In this document: piece after piece, positions 9,412 through 16,927 of the stretch
Numbering within the stretch: position 1 is the stretch's first letter
How the letters are laid out: every line of letters starts with the position of its first letter
NCBI RefSeq assembly: GCF_023016285.1
Contig: NZ_CP095413.1
Location: 3,799,001 to 3,863,000, forward strand
Reading direction: 5' to 3'
Origin: Muricauda sp. SCSIO 64092
GTDB taxonomy: Bacteria > Bacteroidota > Bacteroidia > Flavobacteriales > Flavobacteriaceae
Length of the DNA stretch: 64,000 nucleotides
Program-made: the position numbers and the translations under genes
Notes under the pieces: generated by a model
What the model was told of the DNA's origin: nothing
Database searches by the model: none
What the model saw: the letters and a program-made list of their open reading frames with translations, nothing else

Positions 9412-9867
9412 ATGAATATGAGACAGAGTTTTAAAATTGGAATACGGCTTTTCATTCTCGGATTGCTATTCCTAGGTGCTGTTAGCTGCGACAATGACGA
9501 CGAATCTTCCCTGTCGGAATTAACATCGGAATTGGAAGGTAGTTATACTGGAGTTTTTACTGTGGAATATTCCGAAGATCCGATTTTCTATGACCAATTG
9601 GTGCTTACAAATGAAGTCACCATCGAATTTGAAAATGGAACTTTTACGTGCTCAAATGGAGAAAACTTTATTCCCGCAGGAGGAAGTGGGACATATGAAA
9701 TGAACGGAACCAAAATCGCCTTTAACGATGAGAATGGATGGTTTGCCAATTTTGATTGGAATCTGATTTTGGATGGGGAGTATAACATTGGGGAAAGGAA
9801 TTCTGAAATCGTAATCTCAGCCCGTAAGGGAATTGGATCTTATACGTATCGATTAGCTAAACCCTAA
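9412..9867 (+). CDS. Small lipoprotein of unknown function
   Basis: 151 residues from ATG at 9412 (a second ATG two codons later is equally possible). A signal with lipobox (LLFLGAVSCDNDDES) precedes an acidic linker and a compact beta-rich domain (GSYTGVFTVEY, NGTFTCSNG, GGSGTYEMNGTKIAF) resembling lipocalin-like or cystatin-like lipoproteins common in Flavobacteria. No catalytic motif. It is one of the single-gene units in the 8214-13134 islet, with about 175 bases of non-coding sequence before it and a repeat-bearing region after it. Confidence 0.75.
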   Translation: MNMRQSFKIGIRLFILGLLFLGAVSCDNDDESSLSELTSELEGSYTGVFTVEYSEDPIFYDQLVLTNEVTIEFENGTFTCSNGENFIPAGGSGTYEMNGTKIAFNDENGWFANFDWNLILDGEYNIGERNSEIVISARKGIGSYTYRLAKP

Positions 9868-10273
9868 AAACCGAACCGCCAACACAATACATAGTGCAGG
9901 TGTGGATTTGGTAATATGCCAGGCGCTGATTCCCAAACTGTTTTAAACTACTTTATCCAAGCGGAACAAAAGTTTAAAAACTACCGCTAATAAGGGCTAT
10001 AATTAACCGATGTAATTGGCGGTCAAGTAACTGCAATTCATTAACTTCAAAGTTAGAAGCCTTCAATGGCTCGATTCCTGTCTGCCGGAAGGTAGGTGAT
10101 TTGGCCAGAAATCCAATGATTTCCTTTTGTGCCTTCCTCGTGCCAATACTCGTTGGAGGCCAGAAATCATGGCCGAGACCATTGTGTGCAAGCCAAAACG
10201 GCATTGTCAATAGGGTGTAAAGCGTCCATAGTTCGACATTTTTATGAGTAAGTAACCAAATCAAAAGGCACCA
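9868..10273. other. 406-base non-coding region with islet repeats
   Basis: It begins with CCGCCAACACAATACATAG, a motif related to the other islet boundaries, and contains repeat copy A at 9994-10054. An open frame on the reverse strand (9974-10264) exists but has no recognisable domain or signal and runs through the repeat, so I treat it as non-coding. Confidence 0.5.
9994..10054 (+). repeat. Dispersed repeat, copy A
   Basis: About 60 bases starting GGCTATAATTAACC and running through ATTGGCGGTCAAGTAACTGC to CTTCAAAGTTA align with 11847-11907 at roughly two thirds identity by eye, same orientation, both lying between genes of the islet. Confidence 0.6.
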
Positions 10274-10738
10274 ATGGATATGGAAACCATTAGTTTAAGA
10301 AAGGCAACCATAAAAGACAGGGCATTAGTCATTGACTTTGATTATAACCTGGATAAAGTTGAGCATATCCAACTAAAGAGAGCGGAAAAGATAACAAAAG
10401 CAATAATCGATAAGGAGTGCTTTATCATCTTGGCAGATAACAGTGTAATTGGTTTTGTCATATTTGATTATCGTTTCTTTGGTCTGGGATGGATAGAACT
10501 CATTATTGTAGGGGAAAAACATAGAGGAAAAGGAATAGGTGGACAAGCGATTGACCTTATATGCCAACAAAGTAAGACAGATAAGGTGTTTACTTCAACC
10601 AATAGTTCCAATATTCAAATGCAAAAAGCATTGGGTAAGGTTGGTTTTTCTTTTGCAGGTGAAGTAAACGGTTTGGATGAAGGAGACCCTGAACTATTTT
10701 ACTATAAAGAGATTAACCATAAGAAAGCGAAAAATTAA
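10274..10738 (+). CDS. GNAT-family N-acetyltransferase
   Basis: 154 residues. The acetyl-CoA binding motif A is clear: WIELIIVGEKHRGKGIGGQAI near residues 75-94 (the R/Q-x-x-G-x-G/A pattern as HRGKGIGG), followed by a predicted helix and an Asn-rich motif (TSTNSSNIQMQKALGKVGF) typical of the C-terminal part of GNAT folds. It would transfer an acetyl group from acetyl-CoA to an amine; substrate unknown. Base composition is more AT-rich than the housekeeping genes around the islet, and it is bracketed by non-coding repeat segments, consistent with lateral acquisition as a single-gene unit. Confidence 0.85.
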   Translation: MDMETISLRKATIKDRALVIDFDYNLDKVEHIQLKRAEKITKAIIDKECFIILADNSVIGFVIFDYRFFGLGWIELIIVGEKHRGKGIGGQAIDLICQQSKTDKVFTSTNSSNIQMQKALGKVGFSFAGEVNGLDEGDPELFYYKEINHKKAKN

Positions 10739-10879
10739 ACTCAAAAACAAAATGCCGGCACACAACAATCGCTAGCGGCAAGATGAAAACCGAACACATG
10801 GATGCGACCGCCTTCATTCCGGAAAAGACAGAACCATCGGTTATTTGAGACCGTTGTAACACCAGAAATTCAAGAATAC

Positions 10880-11821
10880 ATGAAAAAGGTACCGGTTATG
10901 ACCCATTCGTTCCCCATACTACTTTTAGGTATGCTGGTATCCCTTTTGCTTAGCTGTCAAAGGACATCGGCACAATTGAAACCCACGATTTTCGAACCGA
11001 AAAACATATCCACCGATTCCATAGAATATGCACCAAGCTTTTCGCCTTCAGGTTCGGAAATATACTTCTCGAAAAGTAATGATCAATGGGGAAAGGGTGG
11101 GATGAGGAGTGCCATCCATTATTCGGTCAAAACGGACCAAAAATGGTCGAAGCCGAAATTGGCGTCCTTTTCCGGTCAATATGATGATAGTGCCCCCCAT
11201 ATCACCAATAAGGGAAGGACGCTATATTTTATTTCCCAAAGACCTTCAGCCAATGGGCAACACACTTCTCAGGATATATGGAAAGTGGAAAGGGATGAAA
11301 ATGACAAATGGGGAACCCCCATGAGGCTGGACAGTCCCATCAATTCCTCGGCAAATGAGTATTGCCTACGGATCGATGGCTACGGCAATCTATATTTTGC
11401 GTCCGACCGTAAAGGAGGATACGGCCAAGGCGACCTGTACGTGGTTAAAAAGACAACCAATGGGTATAGTGCTCCCATCAATTTGGGGAAGTCGTTCAAT
11501 ACGGAAAAAGGGGAATGGAACCTGGAAGTGAACAAGGAAGGCAATATGATCATTTTTGAAGCTTCCGAAAGAGCACAGAACCGCTCTTTTTATGGGGATC
11601 TCTATATAAGTTTCAAGCTAAATGGCAAATGGTCTTTACCCCAAAATATTCAGGAGATAAATACGACAGGGAGCGATCTTTATCCAGAATTGCGGGAGGG
11701 CGAAAATAGGCTGTATTTCTCCAGTAGTGATAGTTTGAGAAGTGTCCGAACAAATATTTATTTCACTGAATTTAGCAGCCTAAAGGATAAATACGGTAAA
11801 AGTGCGGTTTTTCCGAAGTGA
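10880..11821 (+). CDS. PD40 (TolB-like propeller) secreted or lipoprotein, second copy
   Basis: 313 residues from the ATG at 10880; the frame is open back to 10802 but the leader encoded there is polar, while 10880 gives MKKVPVMTHSFPILLLGM and a lipobox at LLSC. Propeller blades include YAPSFSPSGSEIYFSKSN, SAPHITNKGRTLYFISQR, GNLYFASDRKGGYGQGDLY and ENRLYFSSSD. The family (PD40, as in the OmpA-associated TolB-like proteins of Bacteroidota) is a binding platform. It is related to 8292-9236 but more complete in blade spacing. Same islet, with non-coding elements on both sides. Confidence 0.8.
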   Translation: MKKVPVMTHSFPILLLGMLVSLLLSCQRTSAQLKPTIFEPKNISTDSIEYAPSFSPSGSEIYFSKSNDQWGKGGMRSAIHYSVKTDQKWSKPKLASFSGQYDDSAPHITNKGRTLYFISQRPSANGQHTSQDIWKVERDENDKWGTPMRLDSPINSSANEYCLRIDGYGNLYFASDRKGGYGQGDLYVVKKTTNGYSAPINLGKSFNTEKGEWNLEVNKEGNMIIFEASERAQNRSFYGDLYISFKLNGKWSLPQNIQEINTTGSDLYPELREGENRLYFSSSDSLRSVRTNIYFTEFSSLKDKYGKSAVFPK

Positions 11822-12058
11822 GCAAAAAATAGAAATAGTGCCAGAGGCCATAATTTCCGAACATAATTGGCAAGCAAGTAGCTGCAATTTGCTAACTTCA
11901 GGCTTATCAACGGGCAAGGGCTTTTACTTGCTTCCACTGTGTACATGGGCGCAGTTTGGAATCCAAAGGCTTCCTTTGGTTACCGATAGGAGGCAAGAAT
12001 GAATCATGGCGATATTGTTGGTAATAATCCACCAACATAACTATTGAAAATTCGATGT
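11822..12058. other. Non-coding region with islet repeat
   Basis: Holds repeat copy B (11847-11907) and an inverted repeat (arms AAGCAAGTA at 11872-11880 and TACTTGCTT at 11925-11933). A further GTTGGTAATAATCCACCAAC inverted repeat lies near 12018-12037. No T-run follows these hairpins. Confidence 0.55.
11847..11907 (+). repeat. Dispersed repeat, copy B
   Basis: GGCCATAATTTCCGAACATA, then ATTGGCAAGCAAGTAGCTGC, through CTTCAGGCTTA; matches copy A at 9994-10054. The first arm of a 9-base inverted repeat (11872-11880 with 11925-11933) falls inside it, so the RNA or single-stranded DNA could fold into an imperfect hairpin of about 60 bases. Confidence 0.6.
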
Positions 12059-12283
12059 ATGGAGAAAACCTGGATACTAATAATGGCTATAGTAATTTTT
12101 TTACTACTAAATTTTCTTTACTACAAAAGCCTTAAAGGTTAGATCAAAAAGGAGTTCGGTAAGAAATGGTTAAAGATTTGGGGAAACAAAGTTTATTTCT
12201 GGCAAAGTTCAATTTTCGTTAGCGCTACAAGTACAGTTTTGATACTGTATCTTTTAAAATGGGCCAATATTTTGACTTTTTAA
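12059..12283 (+). pseudogene. Small membrane protein gene interrupted by one in-frame stop
   Basis: From ATG 12059 the frame reads MEKTWILIMAIVIFLLLNFL and seven more residues to TAG at 12140-12142, then continues without frame change for 46 more codons (KKEFGKKWLKIWGNKVYFWQ, then LILYLLKWANILTF) to TAA at 12281. Both halves contain a hydrophobic segment, so the whole resembles a 74-residue two-helix membrane protein with a nonsense mutation. Alternatives are a functional 27-residue protein, or two unrelated coding scraps that happen to share a frame. It lies in the accessory islet, where decay would be unsurprising. Confidence 0.45.
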
Positions 12284-12414
12284 TGAAAATCCACAGGAAA
12301 AACATTGCCCTTGTGCTAAAAAGACTATGAGCCATAGGGACAAAGATTCATTGTGGTTTTGTGACAAATCCAGATTATGACCTAGACTGTTAACAGCAAT
12401 CCATCGAATAAGAT

Positions 12415-13134
12415 ATGAAACAGAATTACAAAAAATCACCTATAGAAATATTGAAGGAATCTACAAATGAGGAGGAAGTACATTTAGGTGTTATCAAGGG
12501 TGCAATTTCAGCTATACCGTTTATTGGTGCTGTAATGAACGAACTAATATTTGAAGTCCCGAATAGAATTCAACAAAAACGAATTAACGAGACTGTCGCC
12601 ATACTTCAAGAAAAATTTAAAGTCATTGAGAAGGACAAAATCGATAAAGAATATTTAGAAAGCAATGACTTTTACGATTTCTTAAAGGAGTTTTGGCGCA
12701 GTTCTTTGAATATTAGAAACAATCAAATAAGAGCATCACTTGCAAATGTGTTTATTGACTCCTGCATAAATAAAGAAGATTATGATTTAAGTGTGAATCG
12801 ACTTTTCATGAATTTTTTAGTCGATTTTTCTCCTATCCAAGTAGTCATACTAAGATTTATAGACGATTCGCCAGAATTGCTCGATAAAATTGAAACCTAT
12901 GATAATTTCTTCAAGCAATATAATGAATACGGTAAAAAGGTTAATGTTGATAAATATGAATTCAAATATTATTGCATCGACCTTTATAATAAGGGCTTAA
13001 TGACAAGCGATGGAGATTTAAGAGACTTTGGAGTTGAAGATTATATACTTTACGATGATAGATATGTTAAACCATCTGTATTCATAACAGATTTGGGTAA
13101 CAGCTTTATTGAATTTATAAAAAGTGGAATCTAA
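12415..13134 (+). CDS. Unrecognised AT-rich protein with hydrophobic N-terminal segment (possible defence gene)
   Basis: 239 residues. A Gly/Ala/Ile-rich hydrophobic stretch (GAISAIPFIGAVMNELIF, about 29-46) is followed by a basic helix (VPNRIQQKRINETVAILQEK) and an all-helical, acidic C-terminal region ending ITDLGNSFIEFIKSG, which looks like the end of a winged helix. Similar N-termini (AISAIPxxG followed by NRxxQR) occur in uncharacterised accessory proteins, some annotated as abortive-infection-like; I recall this loosely and do not claim a family. Codon use is strongly AT-biased compared with gyrB or asnB nearby, suggesting transfer. No partner gene is evident. Confidence 0.6.
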   Translation: MKQNYKKSPIEILKESTNEEEVHLGVIKGAISAIPFIGAVMNELIFEVPNRIQQKRINETVAILQEKFKVIEKDKIDKEYLESNDFYDFLKEFWRSSLNIRNNQIRASLANVFIDSCINKEDYDLSVNRLFMNFLVDFSPIQVVILRFIDDSPELLDKIETYDNFFKQYNEYGKKVNVDKYEFKYYCIDLYNKGLMTSDGDLRDFGVEDYILYDDRYVKPSVFITDLGNSFIEFIKSGI

Positions 13135-13153
13135 AAACTGCTGCGAACCTAAG

Positions 13154-13504
13154 ATGACGAAAAACTCAAATAAGGACAGGTGCCTGACCTATTTAAGAAA
13201 GTATGCCGAAAAAGATTTGGACGCCATTACAGAACTATTTTCTGAAAACATCGTATTGCGGGATTGGAAGATTCGGGTGGAGGGAAAGCAGAAAGCCCTG
13301 GAAGAAACGCAAAAGAACTTTGAAGCCGCTGATTCCATAGCCATTGAGGTACTCTCAACCTACGGGAATGAAAATACGGTGGCCGCAGAATTGAAAATTA
13401 CCGTAGATACTGTGGAAGAACTTTACGTTGTCGATGTGATTACATTTGATGCCAACGGCCAAATTGCATCAATTCGAGCCTATTTGGGCAGGGGTGACGG
13501 GTAG
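13154..13504 (+). CDS. SnoaL/NTF2-like protein
   Basis: 116 residues from ATG at 13154 (the frame opens with GTG at 13124, overlapping the previous gene, but that leader is not needed by the fold). CLTYLRKYAEKDLDAITELF, then DWKIRVEGKQKALEE and a run of beta strands ending IASIRAYLGRGDG match the SnoaL-like cone fold (polyketide cyclase or steroid isomerase-like). Members bind small hydrophobic ligands or act as isomerases; the substrate is unknown. Its composition is that of the chromosomal backbone, so the right border of the islet probably lies just before it. Confidence 0.75.
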   Translation: MTKNSNKDRCLTYLRKYAEKDLDAITELFSENIVLRDWKIRVEGKQKALEETQKNFEAADSIAIEVLSTYGNENTVAAELKITVDTVEELYVVDVITFDANGQIASIRAYLGRGDG

Positions 13505-13566
13505 AAGCTGTCATAAAGCGCTTAAATACTCAACAACATAAAAAACCCAAAGGAAAAAATCCGTGT

Positions 13567-14058
13567 TTATAGTTGTTGCCTAAGTTGTCTGTAGGTTTTG
13601 GTTATGGATACCATTTCACCATCAAAAGACATTTCGCCTTGTACGGTCAATAATTCGTTTTCAACACCGAGCTCCAAACTAATTATGGTATTGTCTTCCG
13701 TGGTATAGTTCAAGGGGACTTGGGGAGTAGCATCCCCTTCACTGCTAAAGATGGTTACCGGCCTCCAGGATGCGTTAAGAATTTGTTGAACTACAACACA
13801 TTCGCCACTTTCATTGACTTCGTAGGTATGGATTTCAGCATTGTAATTGGGATCGGCTTCACTAAACCAGTACAAAATCAATGTACTTTCTTTATCACAT
13901 TCGGTAAGGGTTTGGGCAGTTCCGTTTACAATGGAACTTTCCAGTTTCCAGACCCCAAAAAACAAATTTGGGTCTGCTGTATCAGGAACATCATCTTCCG
14001 TACAGGAAAAAAAGAAGCCGATTACTGCCAATACATAGACGTGTTTTAGTTTTTTCAT
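13567..14058 (-). CDS. Lipocalin-like lipoprotein
   Basis: 163 residues. Signal with lipobox (VIGFFFSCTEDDV, Cys 19), then LFFGVWKLESSIVNG, the opening strand of lipocalin-like domains of Bacteroidota, and alternating beta strands to TKTYRQLRQQL. Two internal Cys (TECDKES and GECVVV) may form a disulphide. Function unknown; likely an outer-membrane-anchored binding protein. It is convergent with the SnoaL-like gene and stands alone. Confidence 0.75.
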   Translation of the reverse strand: MKKLKHVYVLAVIGFFFSCTEDDVPDTADPNLFFGVWKLESSIVNGTAQTLTECDKESTLILYWFSEADPNYNAEIHTYEVNESGECVVVQQILNASWRPVTIFSSEGDATPQVPLNYTTEDNTIISLELGVENELLTVQGEMSFDGEMVSITKTYRQLRQQL

Positions 14059-14129
14059 GCCTCTTTTTGTTTATTTTAAAGATAGCTTTTTTTGGCTAAG
14101 TCAACAATCCAGACGACACCTAATTGCAT

Positions 14130-14161
14130 TAAAAAACTCCTAAACCAAAGGCTTAGGAGCT
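14130..14161 (-). terminator. Terminator downstream of DUF2911 gene
   Basis: On the reverse strand GCTCCTAA and TTAGGAGT pair around a short loop and are followed by TTTTTT, 25 bases after the DUF2911 stop. Confidence 0.75.
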
Positions 14162-14185
14162 TAAGGGTTTATGAGGTGGGATTTT

Positions 14186-14722
14186 TTAGAACATCACTGG
14201 AGTGGCAACCCGGGTGGTTCCCCAGCCCATGATCAGATGGGCGCCGCCATCCACTTCCTTAAATGCCATGGAAAAGGCTTCCAATGCCTCATCCCCAGTG
14301 GAAACACTGGAAGTAACCCGAACCAAATCGGCCGAATTGTCATAGGAATAGGCTCCCCATTGGTTTAGATTTTTGTTCAAAATAACGGTCCATTCCCCAT
14401 CACCGGGAATTGTAAATAAAGAATATGTGCCAGCCGCTACTTTTTCACCACCAAAAGTGGCATCCTTGTAAAAGGTAATCTCAGCCGCTTCATTGGCTCC
14501 CGTACGCCATACCTTGCCAGATGGGGCCAAAGTACCCATATCACGTCCCTTGAGTTGTGGACGACTGTAAATGACACGGACCGCTTTGTTGGATTCCTTG
14601 TAACTGGATGGGAAAGCGGCAATGTCCGCGGGACTCTTGTCCAACCCGCTAAATTTTTGTGCTGTGGCTTCCGTGGTTACCAAGGCCAGAGCAAAGAATG
14701 TAAGTGCAAATAGATTTTTCAT
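14186..14722 (-). CDS. DUF2911 domain protein, secreted
   Basis: 178 residues with a signal peptide (LFALTFFALALVTTEATAQ). The family pattern is plain: VIYSRPQLKGRDMGTLAPSG, VWRTGANEAAEITFYKD, VAAGTYSLFTIPGDGEWTVI and ILNKNLNQWGAY. DUF2911 proteins are very common periplasmic proteins of Bacteroidota with no established function. This copy is a single-domain version without the TPR or thioredoxin extensions seen elsewhere. It is transcribed divergently from asnB across a 244-base AT-rich spacer and ends at its own terminator. Confidence 0.9.
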   Translation of the reverse strand: MKNLFALTFFALALVTTEATAQKFSGLDKSPADIAAFPSSYKESNKAVRVIYSRPQLKGRDMGTLAPSGKVWRTGANEAAEITFYKDATFGGEKVAAGTYSLFTIPGDGEWTVILNKNLNQWGAYSYDNSADLVRVTSSVSTGDEALEAFSMAFKEVDGGAHLIMGWGTTRVATPVMF

Positions 14723-14966
14723 AAGTTTTGGATTTTTTCAACTCCCAAAACTAGAGTTTATAAGTCTTGCCCTTTTTTAAAAATGAGTTAAAATTTGCAG
14801 GCTTTCAGATTAACTTTGATTTCCTCCGTTTTCATTGGTTTAGATTTCATATTTATTATTTTTTTTGATTAATTGTTTCAATCTAAAACTATTTTGGGTT
14901 TATTTGTTTGATATCATAAATTATAAATGGAGATTTGTATCATAATTGGAATTAACAAAATAAGTT
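14723..14966. promoter_or_regulatory. Divergent AT-rich promoter region between DUF2911 and asnB
   Basis: 244 bases, strongly AT-rich, separating divergently transcribed genes, so it must hold promoters for both. I could not assign a convincing TAnnTTTG element to either. Confidence 0.45.
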
Positions 14967-16661
14967 ATGTGTGGAATTGTATGTGCGTTTGATTTAAAGG
15001 AGCCTTCAGGGAAACTTCGTCCACAATTGTTGGAAATGTCCAAAAAAGTGCGGCATCGCGGGCCGGACTGGAGTGGTATTTATGCTGATGAAAAGGCTAT
15101 TTTGGCCCATGAACGATTGGCCATTGTAGATCCTGCTTCCGGAAAACAACCCTTGTTCAGTGAGGATGGGAAATTGGTGTTGGCGGCCAACGGGGAAATC
15201 TATAACCATAGGGAACTTAGGAAACGATTTGAAGGCGATGGGCTAAATGGGTCCAAACCGAAATATAAATTCCAAACACAATCGGATTGTGAAATTATTT
15301 TGGCGCTGTACCGGGAAAAAGGGGTGGATTTTGTGGACGAAATGAACGGAATCTTTGGTTTTGCCCTTTATGACAGCGAGAAGGATGAGTATTTTATTGC
15401 CCGTGACCATATGGGAATCATTCCCCTTTACATTGGCTGGGATAAGAACGGTACGTTTTACGTGGCTTCGGAACTAAAGGCATTGGAAGGTACCTGTTCC
15501 AAAATAGAACTTTTTCCACCAGGGCACTATATGCACAGCTCCACAGGGGAATTTGTACAATGGTATAAGCGTGATTGGATGGCGTATGAAGAAGTGAAGG
15601 AGAATGAAACCAGTATCCAGGCACTTCATGATGCCTTGGAAGCAGCGGTGAAGCGACAGTTAATGTCCGATGTGCCTTATGGTGTGCTTCTTTCTGGAGG
15701 CTTGGATTCATCGGTAACCTCGGCCATTGCGAAGAAATATTCACAAATGCGGATAGAATCGGGAGATACCACGGAAGCCTGGTGGCCCCAGTTGCATTCA
15801 TTTTCCGTAGGTTTGGATGGTTCTCCGGATTTGGCGGCCGCACAAAAGGTGGCAGATCATATAGGAACCATCCACCATGAAATAAAATTTACCATCCAAG
15901 AAGGATTGGATGCCGTACGGGATGTTATCTACAATTTGGAAACCTACGACATCACCACCATAAGGGCTTCAACGCCAATGTACCTCATGGCCAGGGTAAT
16001 CAAATCCATGGGGATAAAAATGGTACTTTCAGGGGAAGGGGCCGATGAGCTTTTTGGTGGATATCTCTATTTTCACAAAGCACCGAGCCCAAAGGATTTT
16101 CATGAGGAAACCGTTCGTAAATTGGACAAACTCCATATGTACGATTGTCTTAGGGCCAATAAATCCCTTGCTGCATGGGGAATTGAAGGCCGTGTTCCCT
16201 TTTTGGACAAAGAATTTATGGATGTGGCCATGCGCATCAATCCAAAGGATAAGATGATCACTACGGAGCGTATGGAAAAATGGGCCGTACGCAAGGCTTT
16301 TGAGGACTACCTGCCGGAAAGTGTGGCGTGGCGTCAAAAAGAACAGTTTTCCGATGGGGTCGGTTACAGTTGGATAGATACCTTAAAAGCTTTGGTGGAT
16401 GAAAAAATCAGCGATGAACAAATGAAGAATGCCCATTTTAAGTTTCCCATCCAAACACCAACGACCAAGGAAGAGTACTACTACCGCTCCCTATTTGAAG
16501 AACATTTCCCTTCCGATGCGGCTGCATTGAGTGTGCCCCAGGAACCTTCGGTGGCCTGTAGCACCAAGATTGCCCTGGAATGGGACGAGGCCTTTAAAAA
16601 TATGAACGATCCTTCTGGACGTGCTGTTGCCCAGGTCCATGAGGATGCCTATGTAAAATAG
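14967..16661 (+). CDS. asnB: Asparagine synthetase B, glutamine-hydrolysing
   Basis: 564 residues. Starts MCGIVCAF so that Cys 2 becomes the N-terminal nucleophile of the glutaminase domain after Met removal; RHRGPDWSGI and AANGEIYNHREL complete that active site. The synthetase domain has the PP-loop LSGGLDSSVTS (about 241-251) and SGEGADELFGGY. It makes asparagine from aspartate, ATP and glutamine. Length is normal for the family. The gene is single, with its own terminator at 16728-16757. Confidence 0.97.
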   Translation: MCGIVCAFDLKEPSGKLRPQLLEMSKKVRHRGPDWSGIYADEKAILAHERLAIVDPASGKQPLFSEDGKLVLAANGEIYNHRELRKRFEGDGLNGSKPKYKFQTQSDCEIILALYREKGVDFVDEMNGIFGFALYDSEKDEYFIARDHMGIIPLYIGWDKNGTFYVASELKALEGTCSKIELFPPGHYMHSSTGEFVQWYKRDWMAYEEVKENETSIQALHDALEAAVKRQLMSDVPYGVLLSGGLDSSVTSAIAKKYSQMRIESGDTTEAWWPQLHSFSVGLDGSPDLAAAQKVADHIGTIHHEIKFTIQEGLDAVRDVIYNLETYDITTIRASTPMYLMARVIKSMGIKMVLSGEGADELFGGYLYFHKAPSPKDFHEETVRKLDKLHMYDCLRANKSLAAWGIEGRVPFLDKEFMDVAMRINPKDKMITTERMEKWAVRKAFEDYLPESVAWRQKEQFSDGVGYSWIDTLKALVDEKISDEQMKNAHFKFPIQTPTTKEEYYYRSLFEEHFPSDAAALSVPQEPSVACSTKIALEWDEAFKNMNDPSGRAVAQVHEDAYVK

Positions 16662-16727
16662 TTTTGTTTTCATTTCGGGAAACCTCGGTTTCCTGTAAAG
16701 GAGAGCCATTTTTTAAATTAGTCGGGA

Positions 16728-16757
16728 AGAAGCACCAATTTGGTGCTTCTTTTTTTT
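16728..16757 (+). terminator. Terminator after asnB
   Basis: Stem AGAAGCACCA / TGGTGCTTCT, 3-base loop, followed by a run of T. Confidence 0.9.
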
Positions 16758-16881
16758 ATGGATTATGGAAATTATGAACACCTTTGGAGCCCGTTTAAAA
16801 GGATACTTTTTTCCACAGGGTTTTGTTAATAACTCCACTACTTCGACTATCCCTTACCCCTTAATTTTACTGGGTATTTCG

Positions 16882-16889
16882 TATATTTG
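16882..16889 (+). promoter_or_regulatory. Flavobacterial -7 element before gyrB
   Basis: TATATTTG matches the Bacteroidota sigma-A -7 consensus TAnnTTTG, 39 bases before the gyrB ATG. A good -33 TTG is not obvious. Confidence 0.6.
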
Positions 16890-16927
16890 TAGGATTTGAA
16901 TTTTTGAAAAAAATCTAGCAAATATTT

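Noticed and set aside
9974..10264. 96-codon reverse-strand open frame
   Set aside because: Runs through repeat copy A, no signal or domain, odd composition; judged non-coding.
8214..13134. Integron integrase or transposase for the islet
   Set aside because: No site-specific recombinase or transposase frame found on either strand; cassette origin remains inference.
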